Shown piece after piece: positions 18,480-27,100 of a stretch of DNA of 64,000 nucleotides. Origin of the DNA: an uncultured Prevotellaceae bacterium (GTDB lineage: Bacteria > Bacteroidota > Bacteroidia > Bacteroidales > Muribaculaceae); NCBI GenBank assembly GCA_900319525.1, contig ONOU01000005.1, positions 1-64,000 on the forward strand. The letters are read 5' to 3'. The notes below the pieces were generated by a model. That model made no database searches and had not been told where the DNA came from. It saw nothing but the letters and a program-made list of their open reading frames with translations. A program made the position numbers and the translations under genes. Position 1 is the stretch's first letter; each line of letters begins with the position of its first letter.

Positions 18480-19577
18480 TTAGGGAACAAGGTTATACAA
18501 TGCTTTGGCTTGGTTGCAGGTCTCGACATAGCTCTTCACCCCGTCCTGGGGCTGGTGCTTGTCCGACGTGCCTTCGTTGATGACCGCGGTGGAGCTGTCG
18601 GCGGGCGACTTCTTCACCGCTGCGAGTTCATCGGCGAGTTCGGTGTTACGGCGGTCACGGGCGGCCAGGGCATCCTCAATGGCCTGCATCTGCGCCTCGG
18701 TGAGCGTCACACCGTTCTCACCCACGGCATAGCCCTCCACTTGGAGGACCTTGCCCAGGAGTTCATAGGATCGATTCATAACGGTTACAGCTTCTTTTGT
18801 CTGGTTACTAATACTGTCTATGCTTTCAATGGTTTGTGGAGTCTCGTTTCCTTCACTCTCTGGTGCAGCGGGATCCTCGGCTGCAGCTGTCACTGGGGCT
18901 TCTGGCCTTGACTTGAACAGGGAGGCGATCGAGGCGAGGAACCGGGCGAAGGCCGTTTCCTTGCTCTCGGTGGGCACGTTGGGGATGGGCATGCCTGCCG
19001 CTGCCATGGCCGAGGCCACGGCGTCAGTAAGCACAGGCTTCTCCTCGTTGAACTCTGTGATCTCATCGACAAAGCCCCACTCGCGGGCCTCCTTGGCATT
19101 GAGCCAGCCGCCCTCCTTCATCAGGTTGAGCAGGTCGGCCTGGGGCTTGCTGGTCTTGGCGGCATACATCGCGGCAATGTTGTTGTCAAGCTTGTTCAGG
19201 TCATTGATGGCGTCCTCGCAGTGGTCAACGAGTTGTGCGAGTTGATCTGCATTGAGGTTGCCCCACTCAAAGAACTCCATGCTGCACTTGTGCACCAGGT
19301 ACATGGCGGAGGAGTCCATGGAGATGTGCTTGGCACCGAGCGAAGCGACGGTTGCCGCACTCGCGTTCATGCCCACGAAGTGGACCGTCACGTCGCCGTG
19401 ACGCTTGAATGCGGATGCGATGGAGAGCGCCGTTGCGACCGAACCGCCAAGGCTGTCGATCAGCACGTGGACCGGCTTGCCCTCGTTGCGGGCAAGCACA
19501 TAGTCCACATAGTTGCGGTCGAAGTCGTAGCCGCCCACTTGCCCCTTAAGGTGAAGGTGGTTTTGTGTGTTTTTCAT
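18480..19577 (-). CDS. ClpP-like prohead protease with scaffold-like tail
   Basis: A 365-aa protein. Residues 1-200 are ClpP/S49-like: IDSLGGSVATA near 40-50, the catalytic serine in MNASAATVASLG (Ser73) and the histidine in MYLVHKCSMEFF (His96). Residues 210-365 are helical and charged (VTVMNRSYELLGKVLQVE, TEAQMQAIEDALAARDRRN), as in protease-scaffold fusions that guide capsid assembly and are then digested. It is the first gene of the head operon and is followed after 14 bp by the capsid gene. It faces away from the AbiE-like pair. Confidence 0.85.
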   Translation of the reverse strand: MKNTQNHLHLKGQVGGYDFDRNYVDYVLARNEGKPVHVLIDSLGGSVATALSIASAFKRHGDVTVHFVGMNASAATVASLGAKHISMDSSAMYLVHKCSMEFFEWGNLNADQLAQLVDHCEDAINDLNKLDNNIAAMYAAKTSKPQADLLNLMKEGGWLNAKEAREWGFVDEITEFNEEKPVLTDAVASAMAAAGMPIPNVPTESKETAFARFLASIASLFKSRPEAPVTAAAEDPAAPESEGNETPQTIESIDSISNQTKEAVTVMNRSYELLGKVLQVEGYAVGENGVTLTEAQMQAIEDALAARDRRNTELADELAAVKKSPADSSTAVINEGTSDKHQPQDGVKSYVETCNQAKALYNLVP

Positions 19578-19670
19578 AGGATAGATTACATTTTCTCGCT
19601 ACAAAATTATAGCGATGAACACCGCTGATAAAAGACAAAATCGGGTATCAGGCATGAAAATAAATTAAAT

Positions 19671-19702
19671 AATTCGTCAATTTTCTTGATTATTGACGAA
19701 TT
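19671..19702. promoter_or_regulatory. Inverted repeat, probable AbiEi operator
   Basis: Arms AATTCGTCAA (19671-19680) and TTGACGAATT (19693-19702) are perfect over 10 bp with a 12-bp spacer. The right arm ends 6 bp before the -7 box of the toxin-antitoxin pair. Known AbiE antitoxins repress their own promoter by binding inverted repeats. Confidence 0.65.
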
Positions 19703-19707
19703 ATTAC

Positions 19708-19715
19708 TATTTTTG
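19708..19715 (+). promoter_or_regulatory. -7 box of the AbiE-like operon
   Basis: TATTTTTG matches TAnnTTTG. TTGA at 19686-19689, between the operator arms, could be the -33 element. The predicted start of transcription is only a few bases before the ATG at 19730. Confidence 0.6.
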
Positions 19716-19729
19716 CGGTCTAAAACCAT

Positions 19730-20431
19730 ATGTTTATGACAGGACAGAACATCAACATAATGAATTCGTGCGCAACGCTGACCACAGCGGACTTCTTCCG
19801 TGAGATGCCGGGCATACCCAAAGCAACGGTATATTCACGGATCAGATCGATGGTCATCAGGGGGATCGTTCAGCGAGTCGGTCGCGGAGTGTATGAGCGC
19901 ACCGGCAAATCCGCATTCGCCTTTGAAGCGAGTGAATCCATGAGGGCAATAGCCAGCAGCATTACAAAAGATTTTCCTTACATCAATTATTGTGTATGGG
20001 ATCTGTCACCCATCAACACCCTGGCGCAGCACCTCATCAATTTCAATGTCACCATCGTAGATGTTGACCGTGAAGCCGTAGAGGCAGTATATCAGCGTTT
20101 GCGAGACATTCACGAGAAGGTGCTGACCACCAAAAGGATGTTTGACGGCCTTGCAGACTATAACGGTTTCATCCTGGTGAGAAGGCTTGTGACCGATGCG
20201 CCTTTAATGAAAAGAGACGGCATCTCTTTACCGACACTGGAGAAATTCCTGGTGGACATTGCATTGGATAAAGAGTTCTTCATTTTCCAGGGATATGAAA
20301 TCGAGCACATCTTCTCTAACGCAAATACGATCTATGCCATGAACAGGAACAGGCTGTTGCGTTATGCCGGCAGGAAGAACCACCGTGATGAAATCGAGCG
20401 ACTATTAATCAATAATTCGTCAATAAACTGA
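19730..20431 (+). CDS. AbiEi-like antitoxin / autorepressor
   Basis: A 233-aa protein beginning with a winged helix (FREMPGIPKATVYSRIRSMV, then GIVQRVGRGVYER near residues 22-56), the arrangement of AbiEi-type antitoxins. The C-terminal domain is unrecognised in detail (FPYINYCVWDLSPINTLAQH, YNGFILVRRLVTDAPL). It is followed after 38 bp by an AbiEii-type nucleotidyltransferase and preceded by a perfect inverted repeat at its promoter, which supports self-repression. Type IV toxin-antitoxin pairs of this kind limit phage growth and stabilise elements. The start could also be the second ATG at 19736. Confidence 0.75.
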   Translation: MFMTGQNINIMNSCATLTTADFFREMPGIPKATVYSRIRSMVIRGIVQRVGRGVYERTGKSAFAFEASESMRAIASSITKDFPYINYCVWDLSPINTLAQHLINFNVTIVDVDREAVEAVYQRLRDIHEKVLTTKRMFDGLADYNGFILVRRLVTDAPLMKRDGISLPTLEKFLVDIALDKEFFIFQGYEIEHIFSNANTIYAMNRNRLLRYAGRKNHRDEIERLLINNSSIN

Positions 20432-20445
20432 ATTTACTGACGAAT
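20415..20445. promoter_or_regulatory. Second copy of the inverted repeat, between antitoxin and toxin
   Basis: ATTCGTCA (20415-20422) and TGACGAAT (20438-20445) repeat the operator arms found before the antitoxin, with a 15-bp spacer. The motif overlaps the end of the antitoxin gene and the gap before the toxin gene, so the repressor could also act here. Confidence 0.6.
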
Positions 20446-20469
20446 CATTAAATCAAAGAAAAGAATATA

Positions 20470-21537
20470 ATGATCAACCACAACTGCACATCATTGGAAT
20501 GGATTACCAAAGTGAGTGCCCTTCACAATAATGCAGACAAGATCCTTGTCGAGAAAGTGATCCGGGCTTTGATGCTTCTTGAAGGACTTGCCGTTTCCGG
20601 GCTTGACTTTTGCTTCAAGGGCGGGACGGCGACCATGCTGCTGCTGGAAAAGCCCCGTCGAATGTCAATCGACATTGACATCATCGTTCCCGATGCCAAT
20701 GCTGACATCCCGGCGACACTCGACAAGGTCTGCGCACAACAGGGCTTTACCGGCTGGGAGGCGGTAGAGCGACAGAACAAAGGGTTGATCCATAAGACCC
20801 ACTATAAATTGCATTTCCTTTCAAACGTATCGAGGGCAAGGGAACAATTCATTCTGCTTGATGTGCTGCACGAACAGGTGGGCTACAGTAAAACCATCCA
20901 AAAACCCTTAACGAGCAGTTTCATCGAGAATGAGGATGCGGCAGTTCTTGTTACCATTCCAGACATCAACAGTATCACAGGCGACAAGTTGACTGCATTT
21001 TCACCCAACACCATCGGCATACCGTACAGCAAGGGCGGCCATGACCGCGGGATGGAGATCATCAAGCAGCTGTATGATTTGAGCTGCCTGTATGAACAGG
21101 TAGATGACATCAGCATTGTCAGGGAGGTCTTCGAACGGTTCTGTGCAGTTGAAAGCAGGTATCGGGAACACGGTTTCTCTCCCGAAGCCGTGCTTGAAGA
21201 CGCACAGATCAATGCGCTGTCCATCTGCTTCAGGAAAGCGTATGACGAACGCTGCCAATATGAGGTATTGAGCAAAGGCGCCAAACAGGTCAATGGTTTT
21301 ATCTTTTCGGAACGCTTCAGCAACGAGAAAGCGATGGTCCACGCCGCCAAGGTTGCCTACCTGGTTGAACTTGTCAAACAGGGAATCAACCAAAAAGTGT
21401 TGTTTGATCCTGCCATTGACATGAGGAATTGGCAAGTCAGCCAGCCCTCAGACACACGCATTAACAAAGTCAAGAAATCCAGTCCAGAAGGATTCTTCTA
21501 TCTATACCACATGGTTCAATTGCAGGAAAAGGCTTGA
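20470..21537 (+). CDS. AbiEii-like nucleotidyltransferase toxin
   Basis: A 355-aa protein with the AbiEii/AbiGii signature: FKGGTATMLLLEK at residues 49-61 and RRMSIDIDIIVPD at 63-75, giving the GG and DxD of a DNA polymerase beta-like nucleotidyltransferase. ITGDKLTAFSPN near 165-180 also fits the family. Toxins of this class bind nucleotides and stop growth when the antitoxin is lacking. It is on the opposite strand to the phage head genes, forming a two-gene cargo operon with the AbiEi-like gene. Length is normal for the family and no truncation is visible. Confidence 0.82.
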   Translation: MINHNCTSLEWITKVSALHNNADKILVEKVIRALMLLEGLAVSGLDFCFKGGTATMLLLEKPRRMSIDIDIIVPDANADIPATLDKVCAQQGFTGWEAVERQNKGLIHKTHYKLHFLSNVSRAREQFILLDVLHEQVGYSKTIQKPLTSSFIENEDAAVLVTIPDINSITGDKLTAFSPNTIGIPYSKGGHDRGMEIIKQLYDLSCLYEQVDDISIVREVFERFCAVESRYREHGFSPEAVLEDAQINALSICFRKAYDERCQYEVLSKGAKQVNGFIFSERFSNEKAMVHAAKVAYLVELVKQGINQKVLFDPAIDMRNWQVSQPSDTRINKVKKSSPEGFFYLYHMVQLQEKA

Positions 21538-21551
21538 TTTAGGCCACACAT

Positions 21552-21974
21552 TCACCCCAATGGAATCAGGGCTTTTAGGGCAGTGAAGGTCACTTCATAG
21601 GAGATCACGGCAGGATCGCCGCTGGGCGTTCCTGTCGTCTGAGTGGACCTCACGATCGGGTATGGCGGCTCATGGAGGCCGACGAGATAACTCTGGCGGT
21701 TCACATCGGTGACGATGAACGCCAACGGATGGGTGGTGGGTATGGCATCCAGGGAGAGGAAGCGCAGCGTAGTGGTCTCGACACGCCCGTTGTTGTCGTA
21801 TCGTGAAACCGTCTCGCAGGTTGCCGGGCCTTTAAGCGGCACCTGCGTTGGCGTGGTGAACACCTGCACGGGGATTGACGAGAGGCATTTCAGGTCGCAG
21901 TGACGCTGGACCCTGTCAACGGGCAGATAGGCAACCGAGAGGATGCCCGGGAGGGATTGGCTTGTTGTTTTCAT
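21552..21974 (-). CDS. Phage protein of unknown function, possible structural
   Basis: A 140-aa protein starting at MKTTSQSLPG. Its start overlaps the stop of the Cys-rich gene as ATGA, which fixes the start and shows translational coupling. It is beta-rich: FLSLDAIPTTHPLAFIVTD, SYLVGLHEPPYPIV and a C-terminal YEVTFTALKALIPLG. The style resembles small virion or tail-accessory proteins, but I cannot name a family. The gene ends 14 bp from the toxin gene, with which it is convergent. Confidence 0.6.
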   Translation of the reverse strand: MKTTSQSLPGILSVAYLPVDRVQRHCDLKCLSSIPVQVFTTPTQVPLKGPATCETVSRYDNNGRVETTTLRFLSLDAIPTTHPLAFIVTDVNRQSYLVGLHEPPYPIVRSTQTTGTPSGDPAVISYEVTFTALKALIPLG

Positions 21975-22123
21975 ATCGTGTTCGCTTGGTATGGTTGATT
22001 GATGATGTTTCTTGCGGTGTGGCTTGTCCAACATTTACGGCAAATCCGACATTTACGACAATTACGACTTCTCCGACATTGAGGACAAGGTGGTATCGTT
22101 ATTCTGGCATTTTTTTTTGACAT
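21971..22123 (-). CDS. Small Cys-rich zinc-ribbon-like protein
   Basis: A 50-aa open frame starting MSKKNARITI. Cysteines at 13, 16, 22, 25, 28 and 31 form repeated CxxC pairs, as in small zinc-binding proteins. It overlaps the preceding gene by 62 bp and couples to the next as ATGA. A purine-rich GAGAGA lies a few bases before its ATG. The coupling makes it likely to be translated. It could bind nucleic acid or a partner protein; no family recognised. Confidence 0.55.
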   Translation of the reverse strand: MSKKNARITIPPCPQCRRSRNCRKCRICRKCWTSHTARNIINQPYQANTI

Positions 22124-22586
22124 TTTTTGCTTTCTCTCTTCTATTATATATATCACGTTTGCGCTGGTAGCGTTTGGTCACGGCACACCAGTTCGTGTCG
22201 TTGAACTCGATGCCGTGGTTCACCATCCAGGCCTCCACGAGATCCTTCAACTGTGTCATCCTAGGATGAATCTTGTGGAGGTCCTGCCACAGTTGCACGT
22301 CAAAGCGGGAACGGATGCAGCTGTGCAGGCAATGGATTGCTGAAGCATCCAGGTAATTGTATGTGATGGCCTCTTTCTCCTTGAAGGCTGGGATCACTAT
22401 GGCAAGGTTGGCATCCTGGCCCGTGTCTACTGGAACGTCATCGGGACGCTTAGTCAGGAACAGACGAAGGATGTCTGCCTCCACCGAGCCACGTGGCAGT
22501 TCCACCGGCGAGGTCCCGCCCATCTCATGGATGTACCATTGGGCGAGGTAAGGTTCAAATCTGAAGTATAGCAGAAATCGGTCCAT
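22062..22586 (-). CDS. Phage protein of unknown function
   Basis: A 174-aa protein starting MDRFLLYFRFEPYLAQW. The longer open frame would begin with a TTG inside the -7 box, so the ATG at 22586 is preferred. The protein is mostly helical with several Trp and His (LWQDLHKIHPRMTQLKDLVE) and a basic, disordered C-terminus (KRDIYNRREKAKNVKKK). It opens a three-gene unit with the Cys-rich protein and the gene at 21552. I do not recognise the family. Confidence 0.65.
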   Translation of the reverse strand: MDRFLLYFRFEPYLAQWYIHEMGGTSPVELPRGSVEADILRLFLTKRPDDVPVDTGQDANLAIVIPAFKEKEAITYNYLDASAIHCLHSCIRSRFDVQLWQDLHKIHPRMTQLKDLVEAWMVNHGIEFNDTNWCAVTKRYQRKRDIYNRREKAKNVKKKCQNNDTTLSSMSEKS

Positions 22587-22607
22587 AAGCTCTCTTTTAT
22601 CTTCACG

Positions 22608-22615
22608 CAAAATTA
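22608..22615 (-). promoter_or_regulatory. -7 box of the 22586 gene unit
   Basis: Minus-strand TAATTTTG matches TAnnTTTG and lies about 22 bp before the chosen ATG. It excludes the longer reading of that gene. Confidence 0.55.
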
Positions 22616-22724
22616 CATAATCATCTTCATATCAGCAAATTGCGTTCAAATTTTGAACTAACTATGTGTCGATTCAGCCCTGGGTCTCCTTGGAGCCCCG
22701 GGGCCGGTTCCGACAGGGCACAAG

Positions 22725-22747
22725 AAAAGCCGGCCGAAGGCGGCCTC
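22725..22747 (-). terminator. Intrinsic terminator after ardA
   Basis: Read on the minus strand, arms GGCCG and CGGCC enclose a CCTT loop and are followed by GGCTTTTC. It lies about 25 bp after the ardA stop. Confidence 0.6.
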
Positions 22748-22768
22748 TCTCGCTGGGTGCGCTGCGGC

Positions 22769-23440
22769 TTAGCAGGTGCGGAACACGTGACCGCCATCGC
22801 CCATGTCATAGTCAGACATGAACAGCTCACGGGCAAAGGCCTTGAAGTCAAAAAAGCGGGTGATGCTCTCGGGAACATTGTCAAACATGCAAAGCTCATC
22901 GGCAAGGTGCTGCGCGAACTCCTCCTCGCTGTCCCATCGGCCGCAGTAACGCTCGCGGAAATCCGAGAAATCCGCATCGCTGTCACTCGTGACATCCAGA
23001 AACGCCCTGAAGGCCTCCTGCTCGTCATCATCGAGGTCAGCGTACTCGAGAATGCGCTCGAACGCGGCCTCATCGAGGCAACTCTCTGAGTACCAAGCAT
23101 CTGGTATATTCTCATAATCGAGGTAGGCAAACTCGGGATCCTGCTCATCACGGTGCAGCCATCGGCAGGCAGCCACAAAATCCTCGTAGCAGCTGAAGGT
23201 GTACAGGTCAAGCCAAGCGCCCGCCAGCGGCCTGCCTTCATTGTACTTGTGATAGGTGCAAACGAACACGGCGGGATGGCCGCTGCGGTAATCGTACTTG
23301 TGGAAATCCAAATCGACCTCCTCAAGCTCATCGCATTTATTGAGATTGCTTGAGCTGAGAGAGCCTTTTACAACTTGCTCTTGAACACTGGTGCTGTCAG
23401 CACCGCTTGCAGGATTGAAAGAAATTGAATTGTTGTCCAT
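22769..23440 (-). CDS. ardA: ArdA antirestriction protein
   Basis: A 223-aa very acidic protein starting MDNNSISFNP. The ArdA core begins near residue 57: VFVCTYHKYNEGRPLAGAWL, then YTFSCYEDFVAACRWLHRDE and FAYLDYENIPDAWYSE. Acidic stretches continue to the end (DLDDDEQEAFRAFLDVTSDS). ArdA mimics the shape and charge of bent DNA and blocks type I restriction enzymes, which helps mobile elements survive on entering a new host. The first 50 residues are a low-complexity extension beyond the usual length. It has its own terminator and a long upstream region, so it is probably a separate unit. Confidence 0.88.
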   Translation of the reverse strand: MDNNSISFNPASGADSTSVQEQVVKGSLSSSNLNKCDELEEVDLDFHKYDYRSGHPAVFVCTYHKYNEGRPLAGAWLDLYTFSCYEDFVAACRWLHRDEQDPEFAYLDYENIPDAWYSESCLDEAAFERILEYADLDDDEQEAFRAFLDVTSDSDADFSDFRERYCGRWDSEEEFAQHLADELCMFDNVPESITRFFDFKAFARELFMSDYDMGDGGHVFRTC

Positions 23441-24128
23441 AACAGTAAAAATTAAAAAGTTAAACATTCATTGATCTTGCCTTCGCTTCGATCGCCTTTA
23501 CACTGCCTGCAAAGTGCGGCTGTGACATACCTAAAGCAAGGCTTGCCCGGGAATTACTACCCCGCAGGGGCTGGAGAATTTCCGAAGGCAACTCGTCTTG
23601 GCCTTGCGTGTGGGTAAGCCGCAATACCTTTGCAGGGTAAAGGCAACGAAAGCGAGGATGAACAAGTCATGGATGTCTTGGTGATTTTTACGGACAACAG
23701 GCTATTTCTCCTGCAAGCGGTTGCGCCCAAGACCGCTCCAGGGTCAAGAGCTGATCAAATAAGAACCATCATTTTTCATTTTCAAAAAAACATACAGTTT
23801 TGAGCCTCCACACGTTCCACACATTCCACATCGCTGATAACCAATTGTTTGACGAATAAGCATTTTGTGGAAATGTGGAAAATTTGTGGTCGTTTTGGAG
23901 TCCTGAAACAGGTCTCTCAAATTTTGTGGAAAAGTGTGGAAGATTGTGGCAGCATTTAAGAATGACTAACTTATTGATATTCAATATTGTGGAATATGTG
24001 GAAATTGTGGAAGAAAATGTCTGCTGAAAATTTTGCGGCTTAACGGCTAAAAAAATAGGCACCGACTTTCCCAAGCCAGTACCTACGTCCAATTTGAAAC
24101 GTCATTTGCGTTTCTGGAAGAATTTAAA
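23441..24128. other. Non-coding region holding repeat array and candidate promoter
   Basis: About 690 bp without a convincing gene separate ardA from the primase gene. The primase-proximal half holds the TGTGG array (23808-24010). The ardA-proximal half contains a plus-strand TACCTTTG (23625-23632) with TTGC about 20 bp upstream. It could drive a short RNA or a peptide starting MDVLVIFTDN at 23670. Neither is strong enough to call as a gene. Confidence 0.55.
23808..24010. repeat. Twelve-copy TGTGG array in four triplets, candidate replication origin
   Basis: TGTGG occurs at 23866, 23874, 23885; 23925, 23935, 23945; and 23988, 23997, 24006. The complement CCACA occurs at 23808, 23817 and 23826. 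Each group has three copies 8-11 bp apart, about one helical turn, and the direct groups start about 60 bp apart. Several copies continue as TGTGGAAAA, which fits a relaxed DnaA box on the other strand. The array lies 120 bp downstream of the primase-helicase gene, the expected place for an iteron-type origin. Confidence 0.6.
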
Positions 24129-27100
24129 TTAGGGTTCGTTTACAGTCGTGTCCTCAAGGTTGACGTTGTAAGCCTCGTTCAACTTGTCGTAGTCGAAGCA
24201 CATCACCTGATCGAAACCGTATTTCTTGACATACTTGACGTACCCGGTCATCGGGTCGCGTCGTTCTTCGGTCTGTTGTTCACCGTTGATGATGATCTTG
24301 TAGCGCCACGAGCGTTTCCTGCCTAGATATGCATTCGAGTTCTCGAGGTAGTATATCAACGACGCTGGCGGTATCAGTACCTCATTGACCTGGCGTCCGT
24401 GCATCTTGTAAAGCTGGAAGATGCGGCTGTAGCGCAGATAGAGGATCCTCTTCGTTGTGGAGAACACCATCTCACCGTTTCTGTCAGAACATTTGAGATG
24501 GTCTTCCCTGTCAATGCGGAAGTCGCAGCCGTCCCATATCTTGCCCTCCTGGTGGAAGTATGAGACGATGTTCCAGAAGTTGGCCAGCTCGTTGTTCGAT
24601 TTAGTCTCACTGTTCTGGGCACGGATACCGTCAATGACGATGTGCCTGATGTCATCAAAGTCAAACGGCAGGTCAACGACATCGCGCAGGGCATGGTATG
24701 CCGCCAACGGGATGATCCAGTTACGCAGCGTCCTGTCCTCGATGTTCTCTAGTTCGAAGACTTCGCTGATGTCTTCGAAGCAGGTGTTGTAGCTCTGCTT
24801 GAACTCCTGGATGAACTTGGAACGGTACCTCAGCAGCTGCAACGTCAGGTGCGAACAGCCGCGCTTGCGGATCTCGAGCAGTTCCGCGAAATTGCGCTTC
24901 GCCTCCTGCGAGAACTGGCTCTTGGAGTACGACAGGAAGATGAAGCGGGAAAACAGGGCGATGTCGGCGGTGGCCATCTCCTGGCCGCTGAGGATAACGC
25001 CGCAGGAGACCTTGGTCACCTCGCGCTTCTTGTCCCTGTCCATGTTCATCCTGTTTCGCCCGGTGCCGTCCCACAGTCCCTTCAGGAACTCACGCTTGTC
25101 TATCTCGATGCTGTTCTTGAACTCGTCGAGATGGACAAGGGCGTTGGCGCACTGCGCCACGGCGTCGGCCAGGGCGGGCAACGTGGAGTTGCTGATGTTG
25201 GGCGGGACATTCTCGATGATGAAGAACGACATCAGTGAGTGCCCCAGCTCAGACTTGCCAGATCCTTTCGGGCCGAACAGGTTGAGGATGGGGAAATGCT
25301 TCGTGTAGCCCACGATGACATCGCGGAACAGCGTGGCCAGCAGGAAACAGAGCCCCACCTTGGCGTTGTCGCCGAAGACCTCGATGAGTTTTTGGGCGTA
25401 GTCCCGCAGCGAGATGGTGCCGTAGTTCAGGTGGACGAAGTTCCGCTCGAACTGGTAGAACTGGGTGTCCTCCCTATAGATGGAGGAGAAGGCGGGCAGA
25501 TAGAAGTTGCCCTGCTCTCCGAGACGCACGATGCCGAGGTCATCCACAGGATGCCATTCGGTGTCGTAAATACCGTTGCCGAAGGCGAAGAAGCCCTGGC
25601 GCTGCCAACCGAGCTGGTGGATCTCCACTGCGGTCTCGGTGGTGAAATAAAGGAATCGTTTTAATGCCATCAGTTGATCGTCCTTTGCGAACCAAAGGTA
25701 ATTGCCCAGCCCTTCGATGCGTTGCTTGAACTTCGAGACGGACACGAGTTCCTCGGAGCGGAGCTCGACGATCTCGGACTGGTGGTTGACGTTTGTTATC
25801 TGATACAGGCGGATGGGCGAAACCGTGTCCTTGATATGGAAAAGGGGCTTCATGGTGAAGTTCGACCATTCGCGGGTCTTGCCGTCGCTGTTGACCGAGA
25901 TATAGCGGTTTCCCTGCTCCTGGAAGCCGTACTTCTCCAGCAGGTCAAGGCTGACGGTCTTACCCGAGTTCTTGATGTCGGACTCGGCACGCTGCCGCTT
26001 GGCGCCCTTGATGGCGTTGCGCCACATGGGCTTGCCGGGCATGATCTTGTTGAGCGTGTCGACGTACATGGAGAGCTTGACCTCATCCTCGATGCCGGCG
26101 GCCAGTTTGGCAATCTCCATGACCGCCTCACTCTTGTCCGCCTGGGTTGTCTTGTCGCTGATGAGCTTGCGGGCGTACCACGGGATGAAGTCCTGCTCGT
26201 CGATGCCTTCGAGGATCTTCAGGCTGGTGCAGAAGCTGTCGGGGTCGTTCTTCTTGCCGCTTGCGGTAAGGGGAATCTCCTTGACAGTGACCTCAAAGCC
26301 TTTCTCGACTGCCAGCGTGCCGTTGGTGATGACGGATTTGATGCCCGTGCCGTATTCCTCGCCCGCTTCAGGCGGGTCGGCATCGGGGATGAAACAGATC
26401 TTGGATGTCGCCCGTTTCAGGGCGTTCAGCTGGTTGTCCGTCCATCTGGAGCCGAGTGACGCGGCCACATTGTTCGCGCCTATGGCCTGGAGCCTCAGGA
26501 CATCGGGCGCTCCCTCCACAAGGTAGCACTTGTTCTCCTTCACCGCCGCGCGGAACGCGAGGTGGATGCCGAAGACCGAGTTCTCCTTACTGTACAGCAG
26601 CGAGTTGGCCGAATTGAGGTACTTCGGAGCGTCGGGGTTGGTCCCTATGTACCGTGCCGTATAGCCGATGACACGGCTGTACCTGTCACGGATGGGGATC
26701 ATCACGCGCTCACGGAAGAAGGCGTACAGGCCGCCCCCGTGGTCTGACTGCCTGAGCAGGTCCATTTCCAGAAGGAGGCTGGTGGATATGCCGTTCTTCT
26801 CGGCATAGCGGATCAGCAGCTGGCTGTTCTTCGGGGCATAGCCGATGCCTGTCTCCTCAATGAACCTCGGGTTCCAGCGTCCCGTGGCGTAGGAATGCGC
26901 AAGGACGGACTCCGCGTCGCTTGCCCTGAGCTGCGCCACGAAGAAGCGCTGCAGCACCTCGTAGGCGATGAACATGGCCTCGCGCTTCTTGTTCTTCCTC
27001 TCCTGTTCCGCGGTGAGCCTTTCGTGGGACTCCTCGACGGTCACGCCGCACATGCTGGCCAGCTCCTTGACCGCTTCGGGAAAGGTGGCGTTGTTGTACT

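Noticed and set aside
23808-24010. CRISPR array
   Set aside because: The repeated unit is only 5-9 bp with steps of 8-11 bp. CRISPR repeats and spacers are much longer, and no cas gene is nearby.
23769-24092. 107-codon minus-strand frame in the repeat region before ardA
   Set aside because: Composition follows the TGTGG array, with no family resemblance and no plausible start context.
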